Shown here: positions 1 to 7,170 of the stretch, in pieces
Layout: every line of letters starts with the position of its first letter
Position numbering within the stretch: the first letter of the stretch is position 1
Assembly: GCA_001563995.1 (NCBI GenBank)
Contig: LKMV01000003.1
Span: 1-26,269, forward strand
DNA length: 26,269 bases
From: Nanohaloarchaea archaeon PL-Br10_U2g16
GTDB lineage: Archaea > Nanohalarchaeota > Nanosalinia > Nanosalinales > Nanosalinaceae
Direction: 5' to 3'
Position numbers and translations under genes: made by a program
Notes under the pieces: generated by a model
Databases searched by the model: none
What the model was told of the DNA's origin: nothing
The model's input: only the letters and a program-made list of their open reading frames with translations

Positions 1-204
1 CTCTTCTACACCATACTCTGACACAAAGCTGTTTATCTGGTCTGATATCTCTTTCCTATAATTCTGTCTGCGTATATGGTCTGTTTCCTCGAAAGCATGG
101 ATCTCCGATAATTTTAGCACATTATAATTTGAGAGAAGGTCAAACTGAGTAGGATGGTATGAAGGCTCTATATCAGGATGTCTCTGAGAACTCAGAGAAC
201 ACAC
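1..204 (-). CDS. Partial unknown protein (runs off the left edge)
   Basis: The minus strand stays open from position 225 to the window edge, with a coherent, charged translation containing stretches such as HPDIEPSYHPTQFDLLSNYN and KEISDQINSFVSEYGVEE. The only usable start in this frame near the promoter side is a GTG at 204-202, which I take provisionally. A better placed ATG at 275-273 lies about 25 bases after a TATA-like element on the same strand (about 295-305), but it is in another frame and hits a stop at 194-192. The gene may therefore be frameshifted, or it may start at the GTG. I do not recognise the family. It lies just downstream of the Hsp20 gene, in the same direction. Confidence 0.45.
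   Translation of the reverse strand, partial: MCSLSSQRHPDIEPSYHPTQFDLLSNYNVLKLSEIHAFEETDHIRRQNYRKEISDQINSFVSEYGVEE
181..198. repeat. Perfect 8-bp inverted repeat (2-base spacer)
   Basis: TCTCTGAG (181-188) and CTCAGAGA (191-198) are exact reverse complements separated by AA. The repeat lies inside the partial minus-strand gene near the place where the two candidate reading frames would switch. The core CTGAGAA also recurs at about 184, 209 and 252. The function is unknown; it could be an operator, a small hairpin or chance. Confidence 0.4.
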
Positions 205-326
205 CCTTCTGAGAAAACTTCGGGTTTAGAACTCCTAGAAAACTGAATATCTGAGAACTTACCCTTTCCCTCCATAACTAATGTACGGTAACCAATATAT
301 AAAAATAGATATGGTTGAGTACATAC

Positions 327-746
327 TTACTCTATCTCGATGTCCCAGTCTTCTGACTCTTCTTTCTCGGCTTCTACGGTCAGTACTCCGTCTTCATACT
401 CTGCGGTGATTGTCTCAGGATCTATCTCTGAAGGCCATCTCACCTTTCTTCTGAAGGATCTGGAGCTTCTCTCCTGTCTGACATACTTCTCGTTCTCCTC
501 TTTGTACTCATGGGAGCTCTCAGCTGCTATCTCCACGCCTTCTTGATCAGCTTTTAGGTTGATATTCTCCTTCTCCACGCCCGGAAGGTCTGCGTTGATT
601 ATTACCTTGCCTTCTTCCTCCATTATATCTACAGGCACGTTTCCTCCAAATGCCAAGTCTTCTCCAAAGTCCTGGAAGTTCTTGAACATCTCCTGCATCT
701 GGTCGAACACATCGTCTACATGGTCTCGGCGGTCTAGTCTTTTCAT
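327..746 (-). CDS. hsp20: Small heat shock protein, Hsp20/alpha-crystallin family
   Basis: This 139-residue protein has the size and layout of archaeal Hsp20 chaperones, ATP-independent cytosolic holdases that keep unfolding proteins soluble. A variable N-terminus of about 40 residues holds phenylalanines (MFKNFQDFGEDLAFGG). The alpha-crystallin domain starts at PVDIMEEEGKVIINADLPGV and ends with the family signature AEYEDGVLTVEAEK (the A-x-x-x-x-GVL motif). The C-terminus is short and acidic, and the IXI oligomerisation motif is at best degenerate (final residues DIEIE). The ATG at 746 is preceded by GGTGA (about 753-757) and by a TATA-like ctataaaaac (about 768-777 on the minus strand). It lies downstream of the acidic 84-residue gene in the same direction. 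Family assignment is firm. Confidence 0.93.
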   Translation of the reverse strand: MKRLDRRDHVDDVFDQMQEMFKNFQDFGEDLAFGGNVPVDIMEEEGKVIINADLPGVEKENINLKADQEGVEIAAESSHEYKEENEKYVRQERSSRSFRRKVRWPSEIDPETITAEYEDGVLTVEAEKEESEDWDIEIE

Positions 747-794
747 TTTCAGGTCACCTGTTATCAGTTTTTATAGTTATCATTAAAAATCTTT

Positions 795-1049
795 TCAGAA
801 CTCAGGACTGAAATCTTCCTGCTCCGGTTCTTCTTCATCGTCTTCTATCTGCTCAGAGACTTCCTTCAGGAAATCTATCTGTTTATGTACTTCCTTCAGA
901 AGGTTTTCCACCTGTTCCTCCTTCTCGGTCTTCTCACCGTCTCTGACCTGGTCGAACTCAACCTCCAGATCTTCTACTTCGTGCTCAAGCTCTTCCACAA
1001 GCTGTTCCTGGTCTTCCATATCCGGGTCGGTAACTTCTTCCGCAGCCAT
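795..1049 (-). CDS. Small, very acidic coiled-coil protein, unknown function
   Basis: This 84-residue protein is almost entirely Glu/Asp/Lys/Gln with heptad-like hydrophobics (residues about 15-70: LVEELEHEVEDLEVEF, then VENLLKEVHKQIDFLKEV), predicting one or two helices forming a coiled coil, with acidic ends. It has no signal peptide, cysteines or enzyme motif. The ATG at 1049 lies 39 bases from the ATG of a divergent winged-helix gene, and the shared gap holds a dyad element. It precedes hsp20 on the same strand. The ORF is credible because of its composition and exact promoter spacing. A prefoldin-like or regulator-partner role is conceivable but not shown. Confidence 0.7.
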   Translation of the reverse strand: MAAEEVTDPDMEDQEQLVEELEHEVEDLEVEFDQVRDGEKTEKEEQVENLLKEVHKQIDFLKEVSEQIEDDEEEPEQEDFSPEF

Positions 1050-1088
1050 ACAGTTAACAATTAAACCTGGTGGTTTAAACTGTTTATT
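1050..1088. promoter_or_regulatory. Divergent promoter with nested palindromic operator
   Basis: The whole 39-base gap between two divergent ATGs is symmetric. The inner arms are TTAAACC (1061-1067) and GGTTTAA (1072-1078); the outer arms are ACAGT (1050-1054) and ACTGT (1079-1083). The left TTAAAC is about 25 bases before the plus-strand ATG (1089), and the right GTTTAA, read on the minus strand, is about 26 bases before the minus-strand ATG (1049). Each half therefore fits a TATA box for a leaderless transcript. The divergent winged-helix protein is the obvious candidate to bind it. Confidence 0.6.
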
Positions 1089-1289
1089 ATGAGGAAGCAG
1101 GAAGTCTACCAGAAATCGATCCAGATACTGAAAGAAGGGGAGAACCCGTCTGTTAGAAGGTTAAGTCAGGAGACAGGTTTTTCCGTCCCGGACGTACACC
1201 GATGTCTCAATGCCCTAGAGAAAGAGGGAAGGCTCAGAAGCCGGAAGAAAGAGGTATTCGGAAAACAGCTCAGAATGGTGGAGCTTTAG
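1089..1289 (+). CDS. Small winged helix-turn-helix DNA-binding protein
   Basis: This 66-residue protein is little more than one winged-HTH domain. It has a first helix (YQKSIQILKEG), a helix-turn-helix of the form PSVRRLSQETGFSVPDVHRC (about residues 20-39), a third helix continuing to LNALEKEGRLRS, and a basic wing (SRKKEVFGKQLRMVEL). This resembles LexA/MarR/archaeal MarR-like wHTH folds. It is a cytosolic transcription factor, probably a dimer. It is divergent from the acidic coiled-coil gene, with a palindrome covering both promoters, so autoregulation is likely. It also lies between hsp20 and the ABC transporter operon, either of which could be a target. The ATG is leaderless by TATA spacing. 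Confidence 0.75.
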   Translation: MRKQEVYQKSIQILKEGENPSVRRLSQETGFSVPDVHRCLNALEKEGRLRSRKKEVFGKQLRMVEL

Positions 1290-1345
1290 ACAGATATCTC
1301 TCTAACTGTAATTAAAGTTAAAACTTCCGGGTTTAAAGCTTAGAT

Positions 1346-2020
1346 ATGTCGATTATTTCTCTCCAGGATGTGAGGAAGGAGTATAGGATGGGTGAGACAT
1401 CCGTAGAAGCTCTGTCCGATGCTGATGTAGAGATAGAAGAGGGAGAGTTTGTCGCCGTTATGGGCCCTTCGGGCAGCGGTAAATCTACTCTGATGAATAT
1501 GATCGGAGCTTTGGATGTTCCAACAGATGGAAATGTAAATATAGGTGCTGATGATATATCGACTTTCTCCGAGGACCAACTGGCTGTACTGAGAAGTAAA
1601 AAAATAGGTTTTATATTCCAACAGTTCAATCTCATACCTACGATGAATGCAACGGAGAATGTTGCGCTTCCTATGCTTTTTACCGGTGTTTCAAAGAAGG
1701 ATAGGAGAAAAAGAGCAGAGATGTTGCTTGAAAAGGTTGGTCTTGGAGATAGACTAACACATATGCCCTCGGAGCTGTCGGGAGGTCAGAGACAGAGGGT
1801 TTCAATCGCCCGTTCATTAGCTAACGATCCTGACATAGTTTTGGCTGATGAGCCTACCGGAAACCTCGATCAGGAGACAGGAGAGAAGATAATGGATCTT
1901 CTCACGGATTTAAATCAGGAGGGAAAGACTATTGTGATGGTGACGCATGATGAAGAAGATGCATCTTACGCAGATAGAATAATAAATATCGTGGACGGAA
2001 AAACAGGTGTGAGAGAATGA
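1346..2020 (+). CDS. ABC transporter ATPase, LolD/MacB type
   Basis: This 224-residue nucleotide-binding subunit powers the membrane proteins encoded downstream. All ABC motifs are intact: Walker A GPSGSGKST (residues 40-48), Q-loop FQQFNLIP (91-98), signature LSGGQ (144-148), Walker B IVLADEP (164-170) with the catalytic Glu169, D-loop GNLD, and the H-loop His201 (VTHDEE). The FQQFNLIPTMNATENV stretch is typical of the LolD/MacB/FtsE subgroup, whose members drive mechanotransmission or extrusion rather than classic uptake. It heads a four-gene operon: CARDB-like membrane protein, then two MacB-type permeases. A possible TATA (TTAAAG, 1312-1317) is about 30 bases before the ATG. Confidence 0.93.
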   Translation: MSIISLQDVRKEYRMGETSVEALSDADVEIEEGEFVAVMGPSGSGKSTLMNMIGALDVPTDGNVNIGADDISTFSEDQLAVLRSKKIGFIFQQFNLIPTMNATENVALPMLFTGVSKKDRRKRAEMLLEKVGLGDRLTHMPSELSGGQRQRVSIARSLANDPDIVLADEPTGNLDQETGEKIMDLLTDLNQEGKTIVMVTHDEEDASYADRIINIVDGKTGVRE

Positions 2021-2054
2021 AAAAACTGTTAGATAGCTACGGAGGTAATAGAAA

Positions 2055-3239
2055 ATGAAGGTAAAAATGTTAATAGCTGTATTTTCGGTACTATTCATGG
2101 TATCTATGGGCTCGGCTCAGGGGGCCTCGACAGATCTACAGATAAACGTGACTGATGCGGAGCCTATGCCTCTACAGTCCGGAGAGTATGCGGATATATG
2201 GTTCCGTGTGACAAACGTCGGCGATGCAACGGCTAACAATGCTGTTATAGAGCTGGAAGAGGAGTTTCCGTTCCATTCTGATGATAGAAGGGATAGATGG
2301 GAGCTAGGAGAGCTGCGGAGAGGTGAGAGCTACGTCTTTAGAGCCCAAGTACGGGTAGATGAGAACGCTGTGTTCGGCGAGAACGATCTAAAGCTCAGAA
2401 AGACCTCCGGAAACAGGGATGTGTGGATAAAGGAGACCGTACCTCTGGAGATCAGGACGGATGACCGTTCTCTGATCGTTAGAAGCTTGGACTTTCCGCA
2501 GAAGGTAGAACCAGGTAGCTCCGCGGATATGAATATACAGATGGAGAACCTTGCTAACTCTAAGTTTAGAAATATAGATATAGATCTCAGGACGGATAAT
2601 ATTCCTGTTGCGCCACGTGAAACTTCCAGACAAAGGATCTCCGGTTTGAGCTCTGGTGAGTCGGAGAACCTAAGTTTCACAGTTGATATCGATGAGGATG
2701 CGGACAACCAGCTACATGATCTTCCTATCAGGATTACTTACCAGGATCAAGCGGGCAACTTTCTGAACATGTCTGAGACGACCGGAGTCCATATAGGAGG
2801 GTTTCCAAACCTTGATGTGGCGGTTGAAGACTCGGATATAAGAAGCTCCGGACGTGGAGAGGTGACGTTCAGAGTTGTAAACAGAGGGGAAGGTCAGGCA
2901 CGTTTTGCTGAGCTGAAGCTGGAGGATTCCGACCAGTACGAGGTACTTTCCGAGGACTCGATCTATCTTGGAACTATGATCGATGATGACTTCCAGACTG
3001 CTGAGTTCGATCTTTACGTGGACGAAGACGAACAGCTAGAGCTTCCTGTAACCGTAAGTTATAGGGATGGGGAGGGTGACAGGCAGGAGAGCTTTGATGT
3101 CCAGAGAACGCTTTATACAGATGAACAGCTCAGGCAGTTCGGCCTGGGACAGGATAACAGCCTTTGGGTAGTCCTACTAATCCTAGGTACTGTTGCCGCA
3201 GCCGGTGGAGCTTACTACTGGAGAAATAAACGGGACTAG
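2055..3239 (+). CDS. Exported membrane-anchored CARDB-like surface protein of an ABC operon
   Basis: This 394-residue protein has an N-terminal signal peptide (hydrophobic residues about 4-19, cleavage near GSAQG) and a C-terminal membrane segment (about 369-387, VVLLILGTVAAAGGAYYW) followed by RNKRD, so the body faces outside. The ectodomain holds about three beta-sandwich repeats with the CARDB/COG1361-like pattern: ADIWFRVTNVGDATANNAVI, ADMNIQMENLANSKFRNI and GEVTFRVVNRGEGQARFAEL. The ATG follows a GGAGG site at about 2041-2045. In archaea such proteins often accompany MacB-like ATPase/permease genes, suggesting an external adaptor or substrate-binding part of the complex. The substrate cannot be told from sequence. 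Confidence 0.82.
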   Translation: MKVKMLIAVFSVLFMVSMGSAQGASTDLQINVTDAEPMPLQSGEYADIWFRVTNVGDATANNAVIELEEEFPFHSDDRRDRWELGELRRGESYVFRAQVRVDENAVFGENDLKLRKTSGNRDVWIKETVPLEIRTDDRSLIVRSLDFPQKVEPGSSADMNIQMENLANSKFRNIDIDLRTDNIPVAPRETSRQRISGLSSGESENLSFTVDIDEDADNQLHDLPIRITYQDQAGNFLNMSETTGVHIGGFPNLDVAVEDSDIRSSGRGEVTFRVVNRGEGQARFAELKLEDSDQYEVLSEDSIYLGTMIDDDFQTAEFDLYVDEDEQLELPVTVSYRDGEGDRQESFDVQRTLYTDEQLRQFGLGQDNSLWVVLLILGTVAAAGGAYYWRNKRD

Positions 3240-3243
3240 GCAG

Positions 3244-4455
3244 ATGATATCGGATTTCGCCAAGCTTAGCGTGAAAAACCTTTCCAGGAGAGGCAAGCGA
3301 TCCTGGCTAACTATAATAGGTGTGGTAATAGGGATAACTGCTATAGTAGCGCTTTTCTCCCTTTCCCAAGGCTTTGAGGACTCGATTACACGTGAGTTTG
3401 ATGACTTGGGAGCGAATATAGTCTATGTATTGCCAGGTTCCGGTGTAGAAGGATTTTTTTCTCCTGAGGGTCGGTTAGAAGACTCGGATTTGGATACGAC
3501 TAGAAGAGTAATTGGTGTTGAAGAGGCAGGTCCTATGGTTTATGAAGCCGAATCTGTTGCACGGTACAGGGGTGAAGAGCAAAGAGTCCCTCTAATAGGC
3601 ATACCTACTGATTCTTCTCAAGAAACAATTATGAGAGCCAACTCCTTAGAGATAGATAGAGGAAGGAATATTAGGGAAGGCGACAGGTTTTCCGGTGTTG
3701 TAGGTCATGATATTGCCGAAGCTGAAGTTTTTGAAAGAGAAGTCGGGCTTAGAACACAGGTAGAGGTAGAAGGGACTGATGTAAGAACCTCCGGTGTCTT
3801 TGAAAGAACGGGAGATCCTGAGTATGATGGAGGGCTTTTCCTTCCCATAGATTCTGCCAGGGAGATACTAGATGAAGATGATAGGACGGATTTCATAGTT
3901 GTGGAGGTCCAGGCCGGTCAAGAACCTCAACAGGTTGCGGAACAGATAGAACAAGATCTGAGGCAGGAAAGGAATGTTAGGGAGGGCGAAGAAGATTTCA
4001 CAGTTTCTACCGCGGATGATCTACTTGAGTCATTCCTTGATGTGCTAGGAATTGTTCAGTACGGTGTTCTTGGAATTGTATCTATTGCTTTGTTTGTCGG
4101 CGGTCTAGGAATTATGAATACGATGTATATGTCGGTGAGTGAAAGAACAAAGGAGATAGGTATTATGAAGGCTATGGGAGCGACCAAGAGACAGATACTT
4201 TCTATATTCTTAGTTGAAGCAGGGGTGCTAGGACTTATAGGAGGAGCTATAGGAATTATAGTAGGCCTAGGTCTAAGCGAGGTTGCTTTCTATCTTATCA
4301 GACAGTTTGTAGGGATACCGCTCAGTCCAACCATTTCCTTAACCTTAATAATCTCTGCATTAGGACTCTCATTTATCTTAGGAGTATTTTCCGGATTTCT
4401 GCCTGCGAGAAAAGCTGCAAGACTTGAACCTGTGGAGGCGATCAGACAGCAATGA
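3244..4455 (+). CDS. MacB/FtsX-family ABC permease, first of a tandem pair
   Basis: This is a 403-residue permease when started at the ATG at 3244, five bases after the upstream stop. An in-frame TTG at 3193 would add 17 residues overlapping the upstream gene. The chosen start aligns with the paralogous next gene (MISDFAKLSVKNLSRRGKRS versus MISGLFKLAVRNTLRRGKKS). Topology is typical of MacB: a first membrane helix (WLTIIGVVIGITAIVALFSL), an external MacB_PCD-like domain (about residues 50-260), then three membrane helices with the cytoplasmic coupling segment NTMYMSVSERTKEIGIMKAM and a C-terminal SGFLPARKAARLEPVEAI. It overlaps the next gene by four bases (ATGA), indicating translational coupling. 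Confidence 0.9.
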   Translation: MISDFAKLSVKNLSRRGKRSWLTIIGVVIGITAIVALFSLSQGFEDSITREFDDLGANIVYVLPGSGVEGFFSPEGRLEDSDLDTTRRVIGVEEAGPMVYEAESVARYRGEEQRVPLIGIPTDSSQETIMRANSLEIDRGRNIREGDRFSGVVGHDIAEAEVFEREVGLRTQVEVEGTDVRTSGVFERTGDPEYDGGLFLPIDSAREILDEDDRTDFIVVEVQAGQEPQQVAEQIEQDLRQERNVREGEEDFTVSTADDLLESFLDVLGIVQYGVLGIVSIALFVGGLGIMNTMYMSVSERTKEIGIMKAMGATKRQILSIFLVEAGVLGLIGGAIGIIVGLGLSEVAFYLIRQFVGIPLSPTISLTLIISALGLSFILGVFSGFLPARKAARLEPVEAIRQQ

Positions 4456-5615
4456 TATCCGGACTTTTCAAGCTGGCCGTCAGGAACACGTTGAGACGTG
4501 GAAAGAAGTCATGGATTACAGTAATAGGTGTGTTCATAGGTATTGCAGCAGTTGTATCTCTTGTATCGATCGGTCAAGGTCTTGAGACAGCTATTGAACA
4601 GGAGTTCGAAGACCTTGGCGCTAACAATATCTATGTCTCCGGAGAGGTGGACGATTCCTCCGTTGAAACAGTTAGACGTTCTTTGGGCGTAGAGAATGCT
4701 GCAGGTTTCTACTCTAGTTCCGAGGCTGTAACCTTTGAAGGCGAGACAGAGTTTGTCAATGTCTACGGTATCGATCTCACAGAGACCGAGCTTATATTTG
4801 GAGGTCAGGGATGGGATATACAGCGAGGCAGAAATCTAAGATCTACGGACTCTACTTCCGCCTTGATAGGCCCGGAGTTCGGTGAAAACTATGAAAGAGA
4901 TCCTGAGATAGGTAGACAGATAGATATAGAAGGTAATAGCTTCAGGATAGCAGGGGAGATCTCAGCCGGAGATCCCTCCGCACAGAACTCTGTACTGATA
5001 GATCTTGACAGAGCCAGGGAGATATATGAACTAGGTGATGAAGAGCTTTCTCAGATAGTCGTTGAGGTTCAGCCGGGCTTTACACAGCAGGAAGTTATCG
5101 AAAATGTAGAAGAAGATCTGAGAAGGGAGAGAGGGCTGTCGGAAGGTAATGAAGATTTCTCTACTACCACTCCACAGGACATACTTGACTCTATTACAAA
5201 TATACTAAACATTGTTCAGGGCATAGTGGTAGGTCTTGCATCTATTGCCTTACTTGTAGGGGGTATAGGAATAATGAACACTATGTACATGTCGATAAAT
5301 GAGAGGACACAGGAGATAGGGGTGATGAAGGCGATAGGATCGTCTAAAAGAGACATACGTATCTTATTCCTAATAGAATCAGGACTAATAGGTTTCATAG
5401 GCGGGTTAATAGGCATAGTTATAGGTGTGGCGATAAGCGAAATGGTGGTTTATACTGTTTCAGAGTTTACAACCTATGTGATAACTAGAGGATACGGTAT
5501 AACATTGCTGGCAGGAGCATTAACGTTCTCAACATTTTTAGGGCTTTTATCCGGGTATCTACCTGCGAGAAAAGCCTCTAACCTGAAGCCTGCTGAAGCA
5601 CTTAGGTATGAGTAG
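4452..5615 (+). CDS. MacB/FtsX-family ABC permease, second of a tandem pair
   Basis: This 387-residue paralogue of the preceding permease has the same four-helix layout: first helix WITVIGVFIGIAAVVSLVSI, an external domain (about residues 45-250), and three C-terminal helices containing NTMYMSINERTQEIGVMKAI and GLLSGYLPARKASNLKPAEA. The external domains have diverged more than the membrane parts; the second lacks the longer SGVEGFF insertion region of the first. With one ATPase gene and two permease genes, a heterodimeric transporter like bacterial LolC/LolE is the simplest model. The ATG overlaps the previous stop. The stop is one base from the stop of the convergent gene on the other strand. 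Confidence 0.9.
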   Translation: MISGLFKLAVRNTLRRGKKSWITVIGVFIGIAAVVSLVSIGQGLETAIEQEFEDLGANNIYVSGEVDDSSVETVRRSLGVENAAGFYSSSEAVTFEGETEFVNVYGIDLTETELIFGGQGWDIQRGRNLRSTDSTSALIGPEFGENYERDPEIGRQIDIEGNSFRIAGEISAGDPSAQNSVLIDLDRAREIYELGDEELSQIVVEVQPGFTQQEVIENVEEDLRRERGLSEGNEDFSTTTPQDILDSITNILNIVQGIVVGLASIALLVGGIGIMNTMYMSINERTQEIGVMKAIGSSKRDIRILFLIESGLIGFIGGLIGIVIGVAISEMVVYTVSEFTTYVITRGYGITLLAGALTFSTFLGLLSGYLPARKASNLKPAEALRYE

Positions 5616-5616
5616 G

Positions 5617-6408
5617 TTACTCTGGTATATCAATACATCCTTCTACAGGGCTAGAGTATCCGTACTGGTTAACCGCTCTTACCTTGTAACACACAGTTTC
5701 TCCATCATTAATTTCTCCATCTTCCACATCGGCGCTTGAATGCTGTGCCGTCTGATTTTCTCCTGATTCTATTCCTCCGCTAGCTCTTACTTCTTCATCG
5801 CTGAGGCTCTCCGGGAAGCTTCCGGAAGCATTACTGTATACAGCAAAGTAATCTTCATTATCTGACTTTGAGGTCCATTCAAGATCTACTATTCCTCCTG
5901 CGTACTGAACTGAAACCGTGTTATTTGTAGACCAGTCGTCTTCCGTGTATTCAAAGGTATCAGTACCTTCCTCTTCTGCTTCTGATGCATCTAAAGTCTC
6001 TCCATCTCTTATAAACTCGTATACTCCTGTTTCTAGTTCCTTGGTATCGATCTCATATGTTACATCTATATCGCCCTCGGCCTCTGTCTCCATCTCAAAT
6101 ATTGTCTCGCCAGGGCCTACGGATCTAGGCTCGTTCAAAAGGTACTCATCTAATGTAGAGTTTAGAATCTGATCGTCATCTACCGGATAAACTGTAATAT
6201 TATTTCTAATATCGTTTTCTTCAAACTCAACGTACTCTCCGTATACCGTTACGTTTTCAAAGCTGAAATCCTGTCCCATCTGGATAGTAGAGTTCTCTCT
6301 GTCCACGAGAACTATCTCTGTACCTTCCTCCAACGTTGCTGCATACCCGAGGGATGCAGAAAGTATTACTATAAATCCGATCGATATCTTTGAAAGGTTC
6401 GATACCAT
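5617..6408 (-). CDS. Secreted beta-rich protein with C-terminal fibronectin-III-like domain
   Basis: This 263-residue acidic protein has a signal peptide (residues about 7-23, ISIGFIVILSASLGYA) and no further membrane segment. The middle is beta-rich with several N-glycosylation sequons (NSTI, NVTV, NITV, NSTL). The C-terminal 100 residues look like a fibronectin-III-type fold: VDLEWTSKSDNEDYFAVYSN early and VCYKVRAVNQYGYSSPVEGC late, with two cysteines that could form a disulfide. A BatB- or transporter-like N-terminal domain cannot be excluded. It is transcribed toward the permease operon and separated from it by one base; its promoter is shared with the hydrolase gene. Function is unknown; a cell-surface role is inferred from export. 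Confidence 0.72.
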   Translation of the reverse strand: MVSNLSKISIGFIVILSASLGYAATLEEGTEIVLVDRENSTIQMGQDFSFENVTVYGEYVEFEENDIRNNITVYPVDDDQILNSTLDEYLLNEPRSVGPGETIFEMETEAEGDIDVTYEIDTKELETGVYEFIRDGETLDASEAEEEGTDTFEYTEDDWSTNNTVSVQYAGGIVDLEWTSKSDNEDYFAVYSNASGSFPESLSDEEVRASGGIESGENQTAQHSSADVEDGEINDGETVCYKVRAVNQYGYSSPVEGCIDIPE

Positions 6409-6462
6409 ACATTATCATTATAGCAGGTTAATTAAATAGGTTAGGAGGTAAAAACTCTCCTG
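6409..6462. promoter_or_regulatory. Shared divergent promoter with one palindromic TATA element
   Basis: The 54-base gap between divergent genes contains one good TATA-like element, TTAATTAA (6428-6435), which reads the same on both strands. It is centred about 23 bases from the minus-strand ATG (6408) and about 31 bases from the plus-strand ATG (6463). The plus-strand gene also has GGAGG at 6454-6458 region (ttaggaggta), so its mRNA may carry a short leader. Confidence 0.45.
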
Positions 6463-7170
6463 ATGGCTGAAAAACATATAATTGATACCGGAACAGGAGA
6501 GAAACTATCGGCAAGGCTCCATTCAGCCGACTCTGATAGGTGGATATTTTTCTGCCACGGCTTTGGCAGCAATAAAGAAGGAAGTTATGAGAGGAGAGCC
6601 GAAAGAGCTGTCAAGGAAGGATTTAATGCTGTGAGGTTTGACTTTAGGGGTAACGGAGAGTCCGATGGAGATTTTATAGAACAGAATCTATCTTCAAGGA
6701 TGAAAGATCTTGAATCGGTCATTGATTACTTCGGACCGGATAGATACGTACTTTTTGGGTCTAGCTTCGGTGGAAAAGTAGCGTTCCACACAGCTATTAG
6801 GAGAGATCCTGAAGCGGTTATAGGCAGGTCTCCGGTAACATACAATGATATAATGAGCGATTATAGAGAAGAGATAGAGGAGAAAGGTGTGGTGGAGAAG
6901 ATTGAAGGTAAAAAGGTGGATGAAAGGTTCTTTGAGGATTTTGATAAATACTCGTTCTCGGAAACTGCAAAAAAGATAGAGTCTCCTGTGATGATCTTCC
7001 ATGGAGATGAGGATAGGCTTGTAGATATAGAGAACAGCTGGGTAGCAGCGGATGAATTAAACGTGGATGTATCAGTACAGAAGTTTGTTGGCGAAGGTCA
7101 TTCGTTTTCCGATAGAGCAGAACAGAATATGATGGATCTGATGTTCTGCTGGCTTAGAAACGTTCTTTAA
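6463..7170 (+). CDS. Alpha/beta-hydrolase fold enzyme (serine hydrolase)
   Basis: This 235-residue cytosolic hydrolase has the complete alpha/beta-hydrolase layout. The oxyanion strand-loop is FFCHGFGSNKEG (residues 29-40), then FDFRGNGESDGD (59-70), the nucleophile elbow GSSFGG (99-104, Ser101), a probable acid Asp184 in FHGDEDRLV, and the base His213 in GEGHSF. The pattern is that of small esterases or acyl hydrolases of the YfhR/BD-FAE-like group; the substrate is unknown. A cap of about 45 residues (125-170) lies between strand 6 and the acid. The last 17 bases overlap the convergent pgi gene tail to tail. It is a complete protein of usual length. Confidence 0.88.
   Translation: MAEKHIIDTGTGEKLSARLHSADSDRWIFFCHGFGSNKEGSYERRAERAVKEGFNAVRFDFRGNGESDGDFIEQNLSSRMKDLESVIDYFGPDRYVLFGSSFGGKVAFHTAIRRDPEAVIGRSPVTYNDIMSDYREEIEEKGVVEKIEGKKVDERFFEDFDKYSFSETAKKIESPVMIFHGDEDRLVDIENSWVAADELNVDVSVQKFVGEGHSFSDRAEQNMMDLMFCWLRNVL

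Noticed and set aside
3193..3243. Extended start (TTG at 3193) for the first permease
   Set aside because: It overlaps the upstream gene by 47 bases, and the ATG at 3244 gives an N-terminus matching the paralogous second permease.
6391..6410. GGTTCGAtacc resembling a tRNA T-arm
   Set aside because: It lies within the signal peptide codons of the secreted protein gene, with no acceptor or D-arm around it.
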